The notes beneath the pieces were generated by a model that was given only the letters and a program-made list of their open reading frames with translations, was not told the DNA's origin and did no database searches. Shown piece after piece: positions 1 through 8,886 of a DNA stretch of 37,134 nucleotides (position 1 is the stretch's first letter; each line of letters begins with the position of its first letter). The translations under genes and the position numbers were made by a program. Source of the stretch: an uncultured Pelagibacteraceae bacterium. Its GTDB lineage: Bacteria > Pseudomonadota > Alphaproteobacteria > Pelagibacterales > Pelagibacteraceae. The DNA is taken from the NCBI GenBank assembly GCA_902604575.1, contig CACKZH010000008.1:1-37134 (forward strand). The letters run 5' to 3'.

Positions 1-506
1 CTAATTCACCAGTAAGAAAAGGATCATTTATAGGAAAGAATGCGGTTTTAATGCCATGTTATGTAAATATTGGTGCATACATCGATGAAGGAACAATGAT
101 GGATACATTTAGTCGTGCAGGGAGTTGTTGTCAGATTGGAAAAAATTGTCATATCTCAGCTGGTACTGGGGTTGGAGGTGTATTAGAACCTGCTCAAGCA
201 TTACCAACAATTATTGAAGATAATGTTTTCTTAGGAGCAATGTCCGAAGTAGTAGAGGGTGTAATAGTTGGAGAAGGCTCTGTTCTGAGTATGGGAATGT
301 ATATTGGACAATCAACAAAAATTGTAAATAGAAAAACTGGTGAAATAACTTATGGAAAAATTCCACCATATTCAGTGGTAGTTCCAGGATCCTTGCCAGA
401 TAAAAACAATCCACAAGCACCATCTTTATATTGTGCAGTAATAATTAAACAAGTTGATGAAAAGACAAGATCAAAAACATCAGTTAACGATCTTTTGAGA
501 GATTAA
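1..506 (+). CDS. dapD: Tetrahydrodipicolinate N-succinyltransferase, 5'-truncated
   Basis: C-terminal part of DapD, which transfers a succinyl group from succinyl-CoA to tetrahydrodipicolinate in the DAP/lysine pathway (cytoplasmic trimer). The reading frame is open from base 3 to the stop at 504-506, so the start lies before the window; the ATG at 51 is internal. The visible part has the left-handed beta-helix hexapeptide pattern (runs such as [19 protein letters not shown]) and the DapD segments around [13 protein letters not shown] and [18 protein letters not shown]. dapE starts 2 bases after the stop, giving a dapD-dapE unit. Family assignment is firm; only the missing N-terminus is unknown. 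Confidence 0.96.
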   Translation, partial: NSPVRKGSFIGKNAVLMPCYVNIGAYIDEGTMMDTFSRAGSCCQIGKNCHISAGTGVGGVLEPAQALPTIIEDNVFLGAMSEVVEGVIVGEGSVLSMGMYIGQSTKIVNRKTGEITYGKIPPYSVVVPGSLPDKNNPQAPSLYCAVIIKQVDEKTRSKTSVNDLLRD

Positions 507-508
507 AA

Positions 509-1666
509 ATGCAAACAATAAGTGAATTACAATTAGCTAAAGAGCTAATTAGATTTCCATCTGTTACGAAAACCGATGCGGGTGTAATTAAATTTTTAGA
601 AAAAAAATTAAATAAACTTGGCTTTAAAACTAAAATTCTCGAGTTCAAAGATAAAAATAGTTATCCTGTAAAAAATCTTTATGCAAGACTTGGTACAGCA
701 AGTCCAAATTTTTGTTATGCAGGTCATTTGGATGTGGTACCACCTGGCAATTTAAGTGATTGGACTGTTAATCCCTTCAAACCAGCTGTTAAAAAAGGAT
801 ACTTAATTGGCAGAGGTGCAAATGATATGAAAAGCTCAATAGCTGCATTTGTTACTGCAGTAAGTAACTTTTCTAAAGAAAACAAAAAATTTGGTGGCTC
901 TATAAGCCTTCTAATTACCGGAGACGAAGAAGGAATTGCAATTAATGGTACGAAAAAAGTTGTTGATTATTTGAGGAAAAGAAAAGAAAAAATTGATTTT
1001 TGCTTAGTAGGAGAGCCTACGAATCCAAATAAGTTAGGAGAAATGATAAAAATTGGTCGTAGAGGTAGTATGACCGGAAAATTGTCTGTCATTGGTATTC
1101 AAGGTCATGTCGCTTACCCTAATAGGGCAAACAATCCATCAACAGCTTTAGTCCAAATACTCAAAGATTTAAAAGAAATTAAATTTGATAAAGGAACAAA
1201 AGATTTTCAACCTACAAATTTAGAAATAACAAATATTAACATTGATAATTCAGCTGACAATGTAATTCCAGGATTAGCTAGTGCATCCTTTAATATTAGA
1301 TTTAATAACAAACACACATCTTACAAATTAAAGAATAAAATTAATAAAATAATAAAACAAATTTGTAATAAAAATAAATCAAAATATAAAATTGAATATA
1401 GTGTTTCTGGTGAGGCCTTTTTAACTAAGCCTAACAAAACCACATTTATGATACAAAATACAATTAAGAGAATTACTAAAATTAAACCAAAACTATCTAC
1501 AACTGGTGGTACGTCAGATGCTAGATTTATAAGAAAAATAGCTCCATGTTTAGAATTTGGGTTAGTAGGAAAAACTATGCATAAGGTAGGAGAATGTGTG
1601 TCCTTATCTGATTTAAAAAAATTAACTTTAATTTATACTAAAATCTTAGACAACTACTTTAAGTGA
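509..1666 (+). CDS. dapE: Succinyl-diaminopimelate desuccinylase
   Basis: 385-aa M20 metallopeptidase-family enzyme that hydrolyses N-succinyl-LL-diaminopimelate to LL-DAP and succinate, the step after DapD and DapC. Di-zinc ligand motifs are visible: AGHLDVVPPG (H73, D75), GRGANDMKSS (D106), TGDEEG (catalytic Glu about 140, ligand 141), VGEPT (E169) and the late GGTSDARF segment. Length is normal for DapE (about 375-385). The ATG lies 2 bases after the dapD stop, and the gene overlaps the next by 4 bases (GTGA), implying translational coupling. Related M20 peptidases share the fold, but adjacency to dapD makes DapE the best call. Confidence 0.96.
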   Translation: MQTISELQLAKELIRFPSVTKTDAGVIKFLEKKLNKLGFKTKILEFKDKNSYPVKNLYARLGTASPNFCYAGHLDVVPPGNLSDWTVNPFKPAVKKGYLIGRGANDMKSSIAAFVTAVSNFSKENKKFGGSISLLITGDEEGIAINGTKKVVDYLRKRKEKIDFCLVGEPTNPNKLGEMIKIGRRGSMTGKLSVIGIQGHVAYPNRANNPSTALVQILKDLKEIKFDKGTKDFQPTNLEITNINIDNSADNVIPGLASASFNIRFNNKHTSYKLKNKINKIIKQICNKNKSKYKIEYSVSGEAFLTKPNKTTFMIQNTIKRITKIKPKLSTTGGTSDARFIRKIAPCLEFGLVGKTMHKVGECVSLSDLKKLTLIYTKILDNYFK

Positions 1667-2592
1667 AAACTGGTTTAATTACATCAGATACATCTCAAAA
1701 TCATGATACAGGTCGTGGTCATCCAGAACAAATAGCAAGAGTATCGGTCATAGTAGAAAATTTTAAAAAACTTAATAATAAAAATATTATATGGAAGAAA
1801 CCATCTAAAGTTTCAGATGACATTCTTTTAACTACACATGAATCAAATTACTTAAATTTAGTAAAAAGTTCTTTTCCAAAAAAAGGGTTTTCTTCATTTG
1901 ATGGTGATACGATTATTTCACCAGGAAGCAAAGACGCAACCTTTGATGCAGTTGGATCTATAATTACTGCAATCAATGGAGTAGAAAAAAAAGAATTTAG
2001 AAATGCATTTTGTGGTGTTCGACCTCCTGGACATCATAGCTCGCAAAATAAAGCTGCTGGTTTTTGCATTTTAAATTCAGTGAGTATTGGTGCAAATTAT
2101 TTGTTGAAAAAATATAAATATAAGAAAGTTGCAATAATAGATTTTGATGTACATCATGGTAATGGAACACAGGATATTTTTTATGAAAATCAAAATGTTC
2201 TTTTTATATCAACTCACCAATATCCCTATTACCCAGGAACTGGTTCAGAACAAGAAAGAGGTAAATTTAACAATATCTTTAATATACCTTTGCCAGCTGG
2301 CATAAGTTCAAAAGAATATTTAAACGTATTTGACCGTGTATTAAAAAAATTACAAGAGTTTAAACCAGAGTTTATATTGATTAGCGCTGGTTTTGATGCC
2401 CATGAGGATGACCCTCTCGCTCAATTTAATTTAAAAACAGAGGATTATTTTACTATAACCAAAAGAATATTAGAGGCTTCTAAAAAATTTTGTAATGGAA
2501 AAGTTGTTTCAATTTTAGAGGGTGGTTATGACCTAAATGCACTTCGAGATAGTACTAAAAGACACGTTGATGCTCTTTTAGAATTTAATTGA
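1663..2592 (+). CDS. Histone deacetylase-family zinc deacetylase (AcuC/HdaH-like)
   Basis: 309-aa arginase/deacetylase-fold protein. All catalytic elements of the HDAC family are present: His pair in PPGHHS (H124, H125), zinc ligands D162 and H164 in DFDVHHG, D245 in GFDAH, and the transition-state Tyr in EGGYD (Y289). It should therefore be an active Zn-dependent amidohydrolase. In bacteria the substrate may be acetyl-lysine on proteins, an acetylpolyamine or another acylated amine; the sequence does not decide. The PGTGS segment at about 191-195 resembles class II-type bacterial members. The start is GTG at 1663 inside the dapE stop (GTGA overlap), so it is co-translated with dapE. The SET methyltransferase follows. 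Confidence 0.88.
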   Translation: MKTGLITSDTSQNHDTGRGHPEQIARVSVIVENFKKLNNKNIIWKKPSKVSDDILLTTHESNYLNLVKSSFPKKGFSSFDGDTIISPGSKDATFDAVGSIITAINGVEKKEFRNAFCGVRPPGHHSSQNKAAGFCILNSVSIGANYLLKKYKYKKVAIIDFDVHHGNGTQDIFYENQNVLFISTHQYPYYPGTGSEQERGKFNNIFNIPLPAGISSKEYLNVFDRVLKKLQEFKPEFILISAGFDAHEDDPLAQFNLKTEDYFTITKRILEASKKFCNGKVVSILEGGYDLNALRDSTKRHVDALLEFN

Positions 2593-2624
2593 TAATTCTT
2601 AATATAACTCTAAATAAAATCTTT

Positions 2625-3116
2625 ATGAAATTATATAAAATTAAAAAATCTAGAATTGATAATAAAGGCAGAGGACTTTATGCAACTAATGACATTAAAG
2701 AAGGAACCAAAATAATTGACTATGTTGGAAAACTTATAACAAAAAAACAAACACAAGATTCTGATAAGTACGACAATAGTAAACCGATATATTTATTTAC
2801 AATAAATAAAAGATACGATCTAGATGGAGATTTTCCATGGAATACTGCAGGTTTAATTAATCATTCTTGTGATAATAATTGCGATTACGATGGAAAGGGA
2901 TTGAAAATTTGGGTCAAAGCAATCAAAGATATTAAAAAAGGCGAGGAATTTACCTGTGATTATGGATTTGGTTATGATGAGAACTACAAGCAATTTCCTT
3001 GTAAATGTAAATCAAAAAACTGTTGTGGCTATATTGTAAGAGCTGAGTCTAGATGGCGAATAAATAAAAAGTTTACCATGAGTAATAAAAGCAAATTAAT
3101 AAAGAACTCTAAATAA
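2625..3116 (+). CDS. SET-domain protein-lysine methyltransferase
   Basis: 163 aa from the ATG at 2625; an in-frame TTG at 2589 would add 12 hydrophobic residues not typical of the family, so I prefer 2625. The SET signatures are GRGLYA (AdoMet site, about 16-21), NHSC (79-82), the C-terminal EFTCDYGF (about 108-115) and a post-SET cysteine cluster CKCx4CC (126-134), which normally binds zinc with the Cys of NHSC. It should transfer methyl from AdoMet to a lysine side chain of a protein; the substrate is unknown. It lies directly behind the deacetylase gene on the same strand. The 3' end overlaps the convergent truA by 21 bases. Confidence 0.88.
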   Translation: MKLYKIKKSRIDNKGRGLYATNDIKEGTKIIDYVGKLITKKQTQDSDKYDNSKPIYLFTINKRYDLDGDFPWNTAGLINHSCDNNCDYDGKGLKIWVKAIKDIKKGEEFTCDYGFGYDENYKQFPCKCKSKNCCGYIVRAESRWRINKKFTMSNKSKLIKNSK

Positions 3117-3836
3117 AAATAAACCATCTGGTGGTGCTGGAGGAGCACACATTTTTCTTTTTTTTGACTTAAATCTCTTTTCAAAAGTTTTCAAATCCCA
3201 TTTTTTTTCTCCCAAATATTTTAAACAACCAACCATAGATCTAACCTGATGTTGTAAAAATGATTGAGAACTAAATTGAAATTCAATTTTATTTTTTGAT
3301 GATCTAATTTTTATTGATTTAATAGTTTTAATTGGACTTTTTGCACTACAGCTTGAAGATCTAAAAGTTGAATAATCATTTGTTCCTAATAACTTCTTTG
3401 CACCCTTTTTTACTAATTCTAAATCTAAAGGCCTACGAACATGCCATGCTCTATTTTTTTCAATTATGGGTTGGCTTATTTGATTAAAAATAAAATATTT
3501 ATAAATTCTTTGTTTTGCTGAAAATCTAGCGTGAAATTTATTGTTTCTTTTTTTAATATTTTTAATTGCAATATCTTTTAAATTTAAAAAATGATTTATA
3601 GATTTCAAAAATTTAATTCTATCGGTTATTTTATTTTTACAATCAAAGTGCGCTGATTGTTCAACTGCATGAACCCCTGCATCTGTTCTTCCTTGACCGT
3701 GTAAAACAATTTTTTCTTTTAACAATTTTGATAATTTTTCCTCAATTGATCCTTGAATTGTTGGGCCTTTTTTTTGAATCTGCCATCCTCTGAAATTTGT
3801 CCCTACATACTCAATAAGTATTTGGTATCTATTCAT
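3096..3836 (-). CDS. truA: tRNA pseudouridine(38-40) synthase
   Basis: 246-aa TruA, which isomerises uridines 38-40 in the anticodon arm of many tRNAs. The catalytic Asp is D52 in GRTDAGVHA, and the C-terminal half carries the typical FLQHQVRSMVG segment. The ATG at 3836 shares one base with the fmt stop (TAATG), so it is coupled to fmt in the common bacterial order def-fmt-truA. Its 3' end overlaps the SET-domain gene tail to tail, leaving no room for a separate terminator. Confidence 0.96.
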   Translation of the reverse strand: MNRYQILIEYVGTNFRGWQIQKKGPTIQGSIEEKLSKLLKEKIVLHGQGRTDAGVHAVEQSAHFDCKNKITDRIKFLKSINHFLNLKDIAIKNIKKRNNKFHARFSAKQRIYKYFIFNQISQPIIEKNRAWHVRRPLDLELVKKGAKKLLGTNDYSTFRSSSCSAKSPIKTIKSIKIRSSKNKIEFQFSSQSFLQHQVRSMVGCLKYLGEKKWDLKTFEKRFKSKKRKMCAPPAPPDGLFLFRVLY

Positions 3837-4759
3837 TATAAAAATGAACCTTTTTTAATTTGTGTTCCTAAAACAAATTCTCCAATACTTTGAGGCTTTT
3901 TTCCTTGTCTTTGTATTTCTTTAATTTTTATTGATTTTTTGCCTCCACACGAAATTTCTAAGTAGTCAGATAAAACCTCACCTGGTTTTCCTTGTGCTTG
4001 TCCAATTTCTGCTTTTAATATTTTATATCTCTCACCTTTAAACATGAAATAAGCTCCTGGAACTGGATAAAGTCCATTAATTTTACCTATTATAATTTCA
4101 GCATTCTCTTTCCAATTAATTTGTCCTTCTAATTTTTCAATTTTTGATGCGTATGTCGCTGAAGAGTGATCTTGTTCTATAAAGTTTGCTTTATCCTCAT
4201 ATATGTCGTCTATATTATCTAAAATTTTCTCTGCTGCCAAACTTGATAGCTTTTCGATAATATCTTCAGCATTTAAATTATTTTCTATATTAATTTTATA
4301 AACATTACATACCGGTCCTGTATCTAGTTCCTCACCTATTTTCATAATACTAATTCCTGTCTCTTTATCTAAATTCATAATTGATCTTTGAATAGGAGCA
4401 GCACCTCTCCACTTTGGAAGAATAGATGCATGTATATTAATAAATCCTTTTTTAGTTAAATTTAAATATGACTTTGGTATAATTTGACCATAAGCAACAA
4501 CTATTGCCAAATCTGCCTCTAATGATTTAAAATATTCTAATTCCTCTAAATTTTCTTTTAATGAATTTGGTGTTCTAAATTTTATATTTAAAGTTTCTGC
4601 AATTGATTGAACAGGTGATTTGTTAATTTTTTGACCTCTTTTAGATTTTTGAGGTGGTTGAGTATAAACACAAGAAATAGAATATCCATTTTGATAAAGT
4701 GATTTTAAAATTGGAACAGCAAACATGGGGGTACCCATAAAAACTATTTTTTTTAGCAT
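3836..4759 (-). CDS. fmt: Methionyl-tRNA formyltransferase
   Basis: 307-aa enzyme that formylates Met-tRNAfMet with 10-formyl-tetrahydrofolate for translation initiation. The N-terminal formyltransferase domain has the catalytic N108 and H110 in INIHASILPKWRGAAPI (SLLPxxRG-type motif) and D146 in GEELDTGPV. The C-terminal OB-like domain follows from about residue 205 (INWKENAEIIIGKINGLYPVPGA). It starts 3 bases downstream of def and overlaps truA by one base. Length is normal (E. coli 315). Confidence 0.97.
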   Translation of the reverse strand: MLKKIVFMGTPMFAVPILKSLYQNGYSISCVYTQPPQKSKRGQKINKSPVQSIAETLNIKFRTPNSLKENLEELEYFKSLEADLAIVVAYGQIIPKSYLNLTKKGFINIHASILPKWRGAAPIQRSIMNLDKETGISIMKIGEELDTGPVCNVYKINIENNLNAEDIIEKLSSLAAEKILDNIDDIYEDKANFIEQDHSSATYASKIEKLEGQINWKENAEIIIGKINGLYPVPGAYFMFKGERYKILKAEIGQAQGKPGEVLSDYLEISCGGKKSIKIKEIQRQGKKPQSIGEFVLGTQIKKGSFL

Positions 4760-4762
4760 TGA

Positions 4763-5281
4763 TTAAGCTTCTACAGCAGTAGATTTTAATTTTGATAATT
4801 TTTTAATTATCATAGATCTTTTTAATTTTGAAAGATAATCAATAAATAGTATCCCCTCTAAATGGTCCATTTCATGTTGAATACATGTTGCAAGAAGACC
4901 ATTTGCCTTCAGCAATTTCTTTTCTCCATCATAATCAAGGTATTCTACTTCGCACTTACTAGGTCTATCAATTTCTGCAAACTGATTTGGCACAGAAAGA
5001 CATCCTTCCTCATAAGTTACTTTTTTTAGATCTTTATTTTTAATAACTGGATTTACGAAATATCTTGGCTCTTTTTTATTCTCATCTTTACTTATATCCA
5101 TTACAATAATTCTCTTAGGCACACCGACTTGTATGGCCGCTAGACCAATCCCATTTGCGTCATACATTGTCTCAAGCATGTCATCCATCAATTTTTGCTC
5201 TTCTTTACCAACACCATTGACTGGTTTAGAAATTTGTCTAAGCAATTTATTCGGTTCTGTTATAATAGTTCTGATAGCCAT
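4763..5281 (-). CDS. def: Peptide deformylase
   Basis: 172-aa Fe(II)/Zn hydrolase that removes the formyl group from nascent N-terminal fMet. All three signature motifs are present: GIGLAA (44-49), EGCLSVP with metal ligand C94, and HEMDH with H136, catalytic E137 and H140. It sits between the upstream 587-aa hypothetical gene (21-base gap) and fmt (3-base gap), in one minus-strand operon. Confidence 0.97.
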   Translation of the reverse strand: MAIRTIITEPNKLLRQISKPVNGVGKEEQKLMDDMLETMYDANGIGLAAIQVGVPKRIIVMDISKDENKKEPRYFVNPVIKNKDLKKVTYEEGCLSVPNQFAEIDRPSKCEVEYLDYDGEKKLLKANGLLATCIQHEMDHLEGILFIDYLSKLKRSMIIKKLSKLKSTAVEA

Positions 5282-5302
5282 AACTTGATTTTATTATAAT
5301 TT

Positions 5303-7066
5303 TTATACTTTTAAAGGAAGAACTTTTAGCAATAGTTTATTTCTAATTAAATCAACATTTAATTGATTTAAAGTATTGATAATAAAATAAACTGTATCTT
5401 CATCAATATTTTCGATTTTGTCAGGTCCAATTACCTCAATTATTCTCAACAATGCAGCACCAATCTCATTATTATCTATCATTGCTTGAATATCAGCAGG
5501 CATTTCTGATTTCTTTACTTCATAAAGACTGTCATATTTTTTTGAAATTTCAACTCCATCAGATTTAAGCGCCTCTAGAAAAATTATATCTTTTTTTGAT
5601 AAAAAATATTTTTTATCTTTTTTAATTTTCTTTAAAAATTTATCTAGATCCTCTTCTATTTTGGATTTTGCATAGTCACCATTGAAATAATTTATAAGTT
5701 TTGATTGATGTAAAATTTTACTATTATATTTAACCTTTTTGTCTGCTGTCTCTTTCTTATTTAGATTACTATTATAAAATGTTGTAAAATTTGAGGGTAC
5801 ATCCTCAACGTTAATTTCACCTAAAAATTTTTTTAATTCCAAATCAAAGGCATCACCTATTTCATCGGAGATAAATAGGTCCTTTAATATCTTTATAAAT
5901 TCTAATTTAATTTTTGGTTCTTTAGTTAAAAGAGTTCTTTGATATAAAAGAGCGCGTCCTTCGATTGAAGATAAAGATTTATATGCATCTTTCGCGTTTA
6001 AAAATTGGTTAATATTAAATTGGAATTTTTTATAAAAGTCGAATAACTCTTGCTCAGAATAATTTTTATCATTTACAGCTTTTTCTATTGTAGAAATTTT
6101 TTCTACATCAGTAATTTCTATATCTTGAATTTTGAAGAGTAAATTAGCTTCTGAAAGATATTTCCAAATTATTTTAGGTGTATCTTCAGTTGGTTCATAA
6201 GAAAACTCAGGGTTAGTTCTATGAGCTAAATGAAAATCTAAAATTGAATTTATTGATATTTCTTTATCTGCCTCATCTAGATATCCAAATAAATAATTTA
6301 TTTTGTTTTCGTAATAACTATCTTCGAAACCTAACTCTTTTTTTAAATCTAAGATGAGTTGCGCTTCTTCATTTTTTCCATAGTTGATTAAACAATATAA
6401 ATTAAATTTTGACAGATATTCGTCTTGAATAGGTTCAGAATTTTTAGAAAAAATCTCACATGATTTTTTTACATTTGATTCTGATAAATAACTATCTACT
6501 AAATATCTTGCTAAATTTGGATGTAAATTTATTATTTGATTTTTAATTAAATATTCTTCTATTAATTCTAAGTTTGCATCTTTTATTAACCACTCAGATT
6601 TAAAGCTCATAAATTCCTGCTCAGTAATATTTTGGTTTGGGGAATAGGCATTAGTTAATAAAGATATGTGCATTATGTCAGATGCATCCTCTGAAAGATT
6701 AAACTTATTAATATTAAGAAATAAATTTTTTAATTTAGTTCCGTCAGAGTTTGACCACATATCCATACTTAAACCGTATTCACTTGGATCGTATAATCCA
6801 AAAATTTTAATTTCTTTTGATGAAAATTCTTTATCTAGTTTAATAGTATTTGTTTGTTTATTTGTTTGTAGTTCGTAAACACTGTTCTGAGTATTACCTA
6901 CGGTGCTTTCACTTGAAATATTTGTTTCTGATATAATTTGATTATCTTTTTTTTGTATATTCCAAATATCAATTGGTTTTTCCTCGGCGAGCACAGGTGT
7001 AAAAAAAATAAGAAAAACTAATTTAATTGGAAGAATTTTCTTATTTAACGATTTTAAAATTTTCAT
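5303..7066 (-). CDS. Uncharacterised exported alpha-helical protein
   Basis: I do not recognise a named family. Length is 587 aa from the ATG at 7066; an upstream start at 7111 would add a 15-residue prefix overlapping the neighbour more deeply. From 7066 the N-terminus is a plausible Sec signal peptide: basic KILKSLNKK, a hydrophobic run, then TPVLA before EE (cleavage near residue 27). The remainder is strongly helical, Lys/Glu/Leu-rich and has no membrane segment, resembling a TPR-like or irregular alpha-solenoid. The C-terminus (IGAALLRIIEVIGPD and NTLNQLNVDLIRNKLLL) looks like packed helical repeats. It overlaps the 60-aa membrane-protein gene by 26 bases and precedes def-fmt-truA by 21 bases. 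A periplasmic scaffold or binding role is inference only. Confidence 0.8.
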   Translation of the reverse strand: MKILKSLNKKILPIKLVFLIFFTPVLAEEKPIDIWNIQKKDNQIISETNISSESTVGNTQNSVYELQTNKQTNTIKLDKEFSSKEIKIFGLYDPSEYGLSMDMWSNSDGTKLKNLFLNINKFNLSEDASDIMHISLLTNAYSPNQNITEQEFMSFKSEWLIKDANLELIEEYLIKNQIINLHPNLARYLVDSYLSESNVKKSCEIFSKNSEPIQDEYLSKFNLYCLINYGKNEEAQLILDLKKELGFEDSYYENKINYLFGYLDEADKEISINSILDFHLAHRTNPEFSYEPTEDTPKIIWKYLSEANLLFKIQDIEITDVEKISTIEKAVNDKNYSEQELFDFYKKFQFNINQFLNAKDAYKSLSSIEGRALLYQRTLLTKEPKIKLEFIKILKDLFISDEIGDAFDLELKKFLGEINVEDVPSNFTTFYNSNLNKKETADKKVKYNSKILHQSKLINYFNGDYAKSKIEEDLDKFLKKIKKDKKYFLSKKDIIFLEALKSDGVEISKKYDSLYEVKKSEMPADIQAMIDNNEIGAALLRIIEVIGPDKIENIDEDTVYFIINTLNQLNVDLIRNKLLLKVLPLKV

Positions 7067-7223
7067 TTGGAATAATTTTTTCAATTTCTTTTTTAGGTGC
7101 AGGAAAATCAATTGTACTTAGAAAAAAAATAATACCTAAAATAACCCCTAATCCGATTATAGATTTAATCACAAGTCCTGTGATACTTACTTTGCCTGAA
7201 CTTGTGTTTTTAATGAATTGCAT
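7041..7223 (-). CDS. Small single-pass membrane protein, unknown function
   Basis: 60-aa protein with one hydrophobic segment at about residues 18-40 (VIKSIIGLGVILGIIFFLS), a short polar N-terminus and a charged tail beginning FPAPKKEIEK. The ATG is at 7223. It is the first gene of the minus-strand unit leading into the exported helical protein, overlapping its start by 26 bases, and is divergent from aroK (57-base gap). The overlap and shared orientation suggest a functional pair with the exported protein, perhaps as a membrane anchor; this is inference. No family recognised. A real gene is likely because its hydrophobic pattern is coherent and it fills the aroK-side gap. Confidence 0.62.
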   Translation of the reverse strand: MQFIKNTSSGKVSITGLVIKSIIGLGVILGIIFFLSTIDFPAPKKEIEKIIPNENFKIVK

Positions 7224-7280
7224 ATACTTTTAGTTAATTTCAAATTAAGACATATTTATGTTTTTTCAATAAAGAAACTT

Positions 7281-7793
7281 ATGAAATCAAAAGAAAATCT
7301 TGTTTTTTTGGGCATGATGGGTTCAGGTAAGAGCTCTATTGGGTCCTTAGTAGCAAAAAAATTAAAATTAAATTTTGTAGATATCGATAAAGAAATTGAA
7401 AAAAATTTAAATATTACAATAAAGAAAATCTTTGAAATTAAGGGTGAAGATTATTTTAGAAAAATTGAGGAACAAACAACTTTAAAAAAACTTAAATTAA
7501 ACTCTACTGTGATTTCACTTGGTGGAGGAGCATTTACAAATAATAATATTAGGAAAGAAATTTTAAAAAATCATTTGTCTTTTTGGCTAAATTGGGATGA
7601 TAAAACATTGTTAAATAGAATTAAAAATAGTAGAAAAAGACCATTAGCGATTAATGCAACAGATATTGAGTTAATTGATTTAATTAGGAAACGGTCCAAC
7701 ACTTATTCCAAAGCACTATATGAGATAAAGTGTGATAATCTTACTAAAATTGAAATAGTAAATAAAATAGTAGAAATTTATGAAACAAACTAG
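7281..7793 (+). CDS. aroK: Shikimate kinase
   Basis: 170-aa P-loop kinase that phosphorylates shikimate at the 3-hydroxyl with ATP. Walker A GMMGSGKS is at 11-18, the shikimate-binding D34/D36 in VDID, R60 in YFRKIEE, GGGA at 81-84, and the lid-region Arg in RKRPLA. I chose the ATG at 7281: an upstream in-frame ATG at 7218 would add 21 residues unlike the family and would overlap the divergent gene. The 3' end overlaps aroB by 14 bases, giving the usual aroK-aroB pair. Confidence 0.96.
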   Translation: MKSKENLVFLGMMGSGKSSIGSLVAKKLKLNFVDIDKEIEKNLNITIKKIFEIKGEDYFRKIEEQTTLKKLKLNSTVISLGGGAFTNNNIRKEILKNHLSFWLNWDDKTLLNRIKNSRKRPLAINATDIELIDLIRKRSNTYSKALYEIKCDNLTKIEIVNKIVEIYETN

Positions 7794-8886
7794 ATTAAAA
7801 ATAGTAACTAAAACCGAAAATTATCCAATAATCATTGGATCAAATTTAACCTCAAGTATATCAAAAATTTTTGAATTAAATTCGATTGATTTTGATAAAT
7901 GTTTAATTGTTGTTGACAAAAATGTTCCAAAAAAATTTATCTTAAATATTAAAAGGTCTTTAAAAAATAAAAATATTTATTTATTATTTTTTAATGCTAG
8001 TGAAAAAAATAAAAGTATTAATAGCGTTAATAAAATTCTTGAAGTTTTGTTAAATAAAAACTTTTCAAGAAATGATGTTTTAATTTCATTAGGAGGAGGA
8101 ATTACAGGAGATGTAAGTGGTTTTGCGGCTAGTCTTTTTAAGAGAGGCTTAAAGTTTGCGAATATTCCAACGACTCTTTTGGCTCAAGTTGATTCGTCAA
8201 TAGGTGGAAAAACTGGAGTTAATTCTAAGTATGGTAAAAATTTAATAGGAAGTTTTTATCAACCATCATTGGTTCTCTCAGATATTCAGTTTCTTAAATC
8301 TTTATCAAAAAGAGAGATAATTTGCGGATATGGAGAAATATTGAAGCATTCATTAATTGATAATAAAAATTTTTTTAATTTTTTAGATAAAAATCTTAAA
8401 AAGATTTTAAGTCTTTCATCTCCATTTATTGAAAAAGCAATTTATGAAAGTTGCAAAATTAAAAAAAAAATAGTTGAAAGAGATGAAAAAGAAATAGCAT
8501 TAAGAAAAGTGTTAAATTTTGGTCATACATTTGCTCATGCTTATGAGGCGGGCTTAGGATACAGCCATAAACTAAATCATGGTGAAGCTGTGATACTTGG
8601 AATGAAAACAGCACTTAGTTTTAGTTTTAAAGAAAATATGCTTAGTAAAAGTGAATATAAATTAATTATAAATCATATTGATAATTCCGGTCTACCTTCT
8701 TTAATAAAAAAATATTTTTCTGTGAAAGATTTGAATAAGATTTTATCTTTCATGATTAAAGATAAAAAAAATAATTCTGAAAAAATTAATTTGGTTTTGT
8801 TAAAGAAAATTGGTAAACCAATTTTTAACAAACAATACTCAAAAAAAAACTTAGGTTTATTTCTAAAAAAATTTTTAAGTAATTAA
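7780..8886 (+). CDS. aroB: 3-dehydroquinate synthase
   Basis: 368-aa NAD- and divalent-metal-dependent enzyme that cyclises DAHP to 3-dehydroquinate, step 2 of the shikimate pathway. Hallmarks: GGGITGDVSGFAAS (NAD site), the IPTTLLAQVDSSIGGKTGVN block, GEILKHSLI, and metal-ligand histidines in NFGHTFAHA and LNHGEAV. The ATG lies inside the end of aroK (14-base overlap). The last 12 bases overlap the convergent bolA-like gene. Confidence 0.97.
   Translation: MKQTRLKIVTKTENYPIIIGSNLTSSISKIFELNSIDFDKCLIVVDKNVPKKFILNIKRSLKNKNIYLLFFNASEKNKSINSVNKILEVLLNKNFSRNDVLISLGGGITGDVSGFAASLFKRGLKFANIPTTLLAQVDSSIGGKTGVNSKYGKNLIGSFYQPSLVLSDIQFLKSLSKREIICGYGEILKHSLIDNKNFFNFLDKNLKKILSLSSPFIEKAIYESCKIKKKIVERDEKEIALRKVLNFGHTFAHAYEAGLGYSHKLNHGEAVILGMKTALSFSFKENMLSKSEYKLIINHIDNSGLPSLIKKYFSVKDLNKILSFMIKDKKNNSEKINLVLLKKIGKPIFNKQYSKKNLGLFLKKFLSN

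Noticed and set aside
2589..2624. TTG start adding 12 residues to the SET protein
   Set aside because: The added residues are unlike SET N-termini and the ATG at 2625 gives a normal start; the TTGA overlap with the upstream stop keeps it possible.
7218..7280. Longer aroK starting at ATG 7218
   Set aside because: Adds 21 residues unlike shikimate kinases and overlaps the divergent 60-aa gene; 7281 is the normal start.
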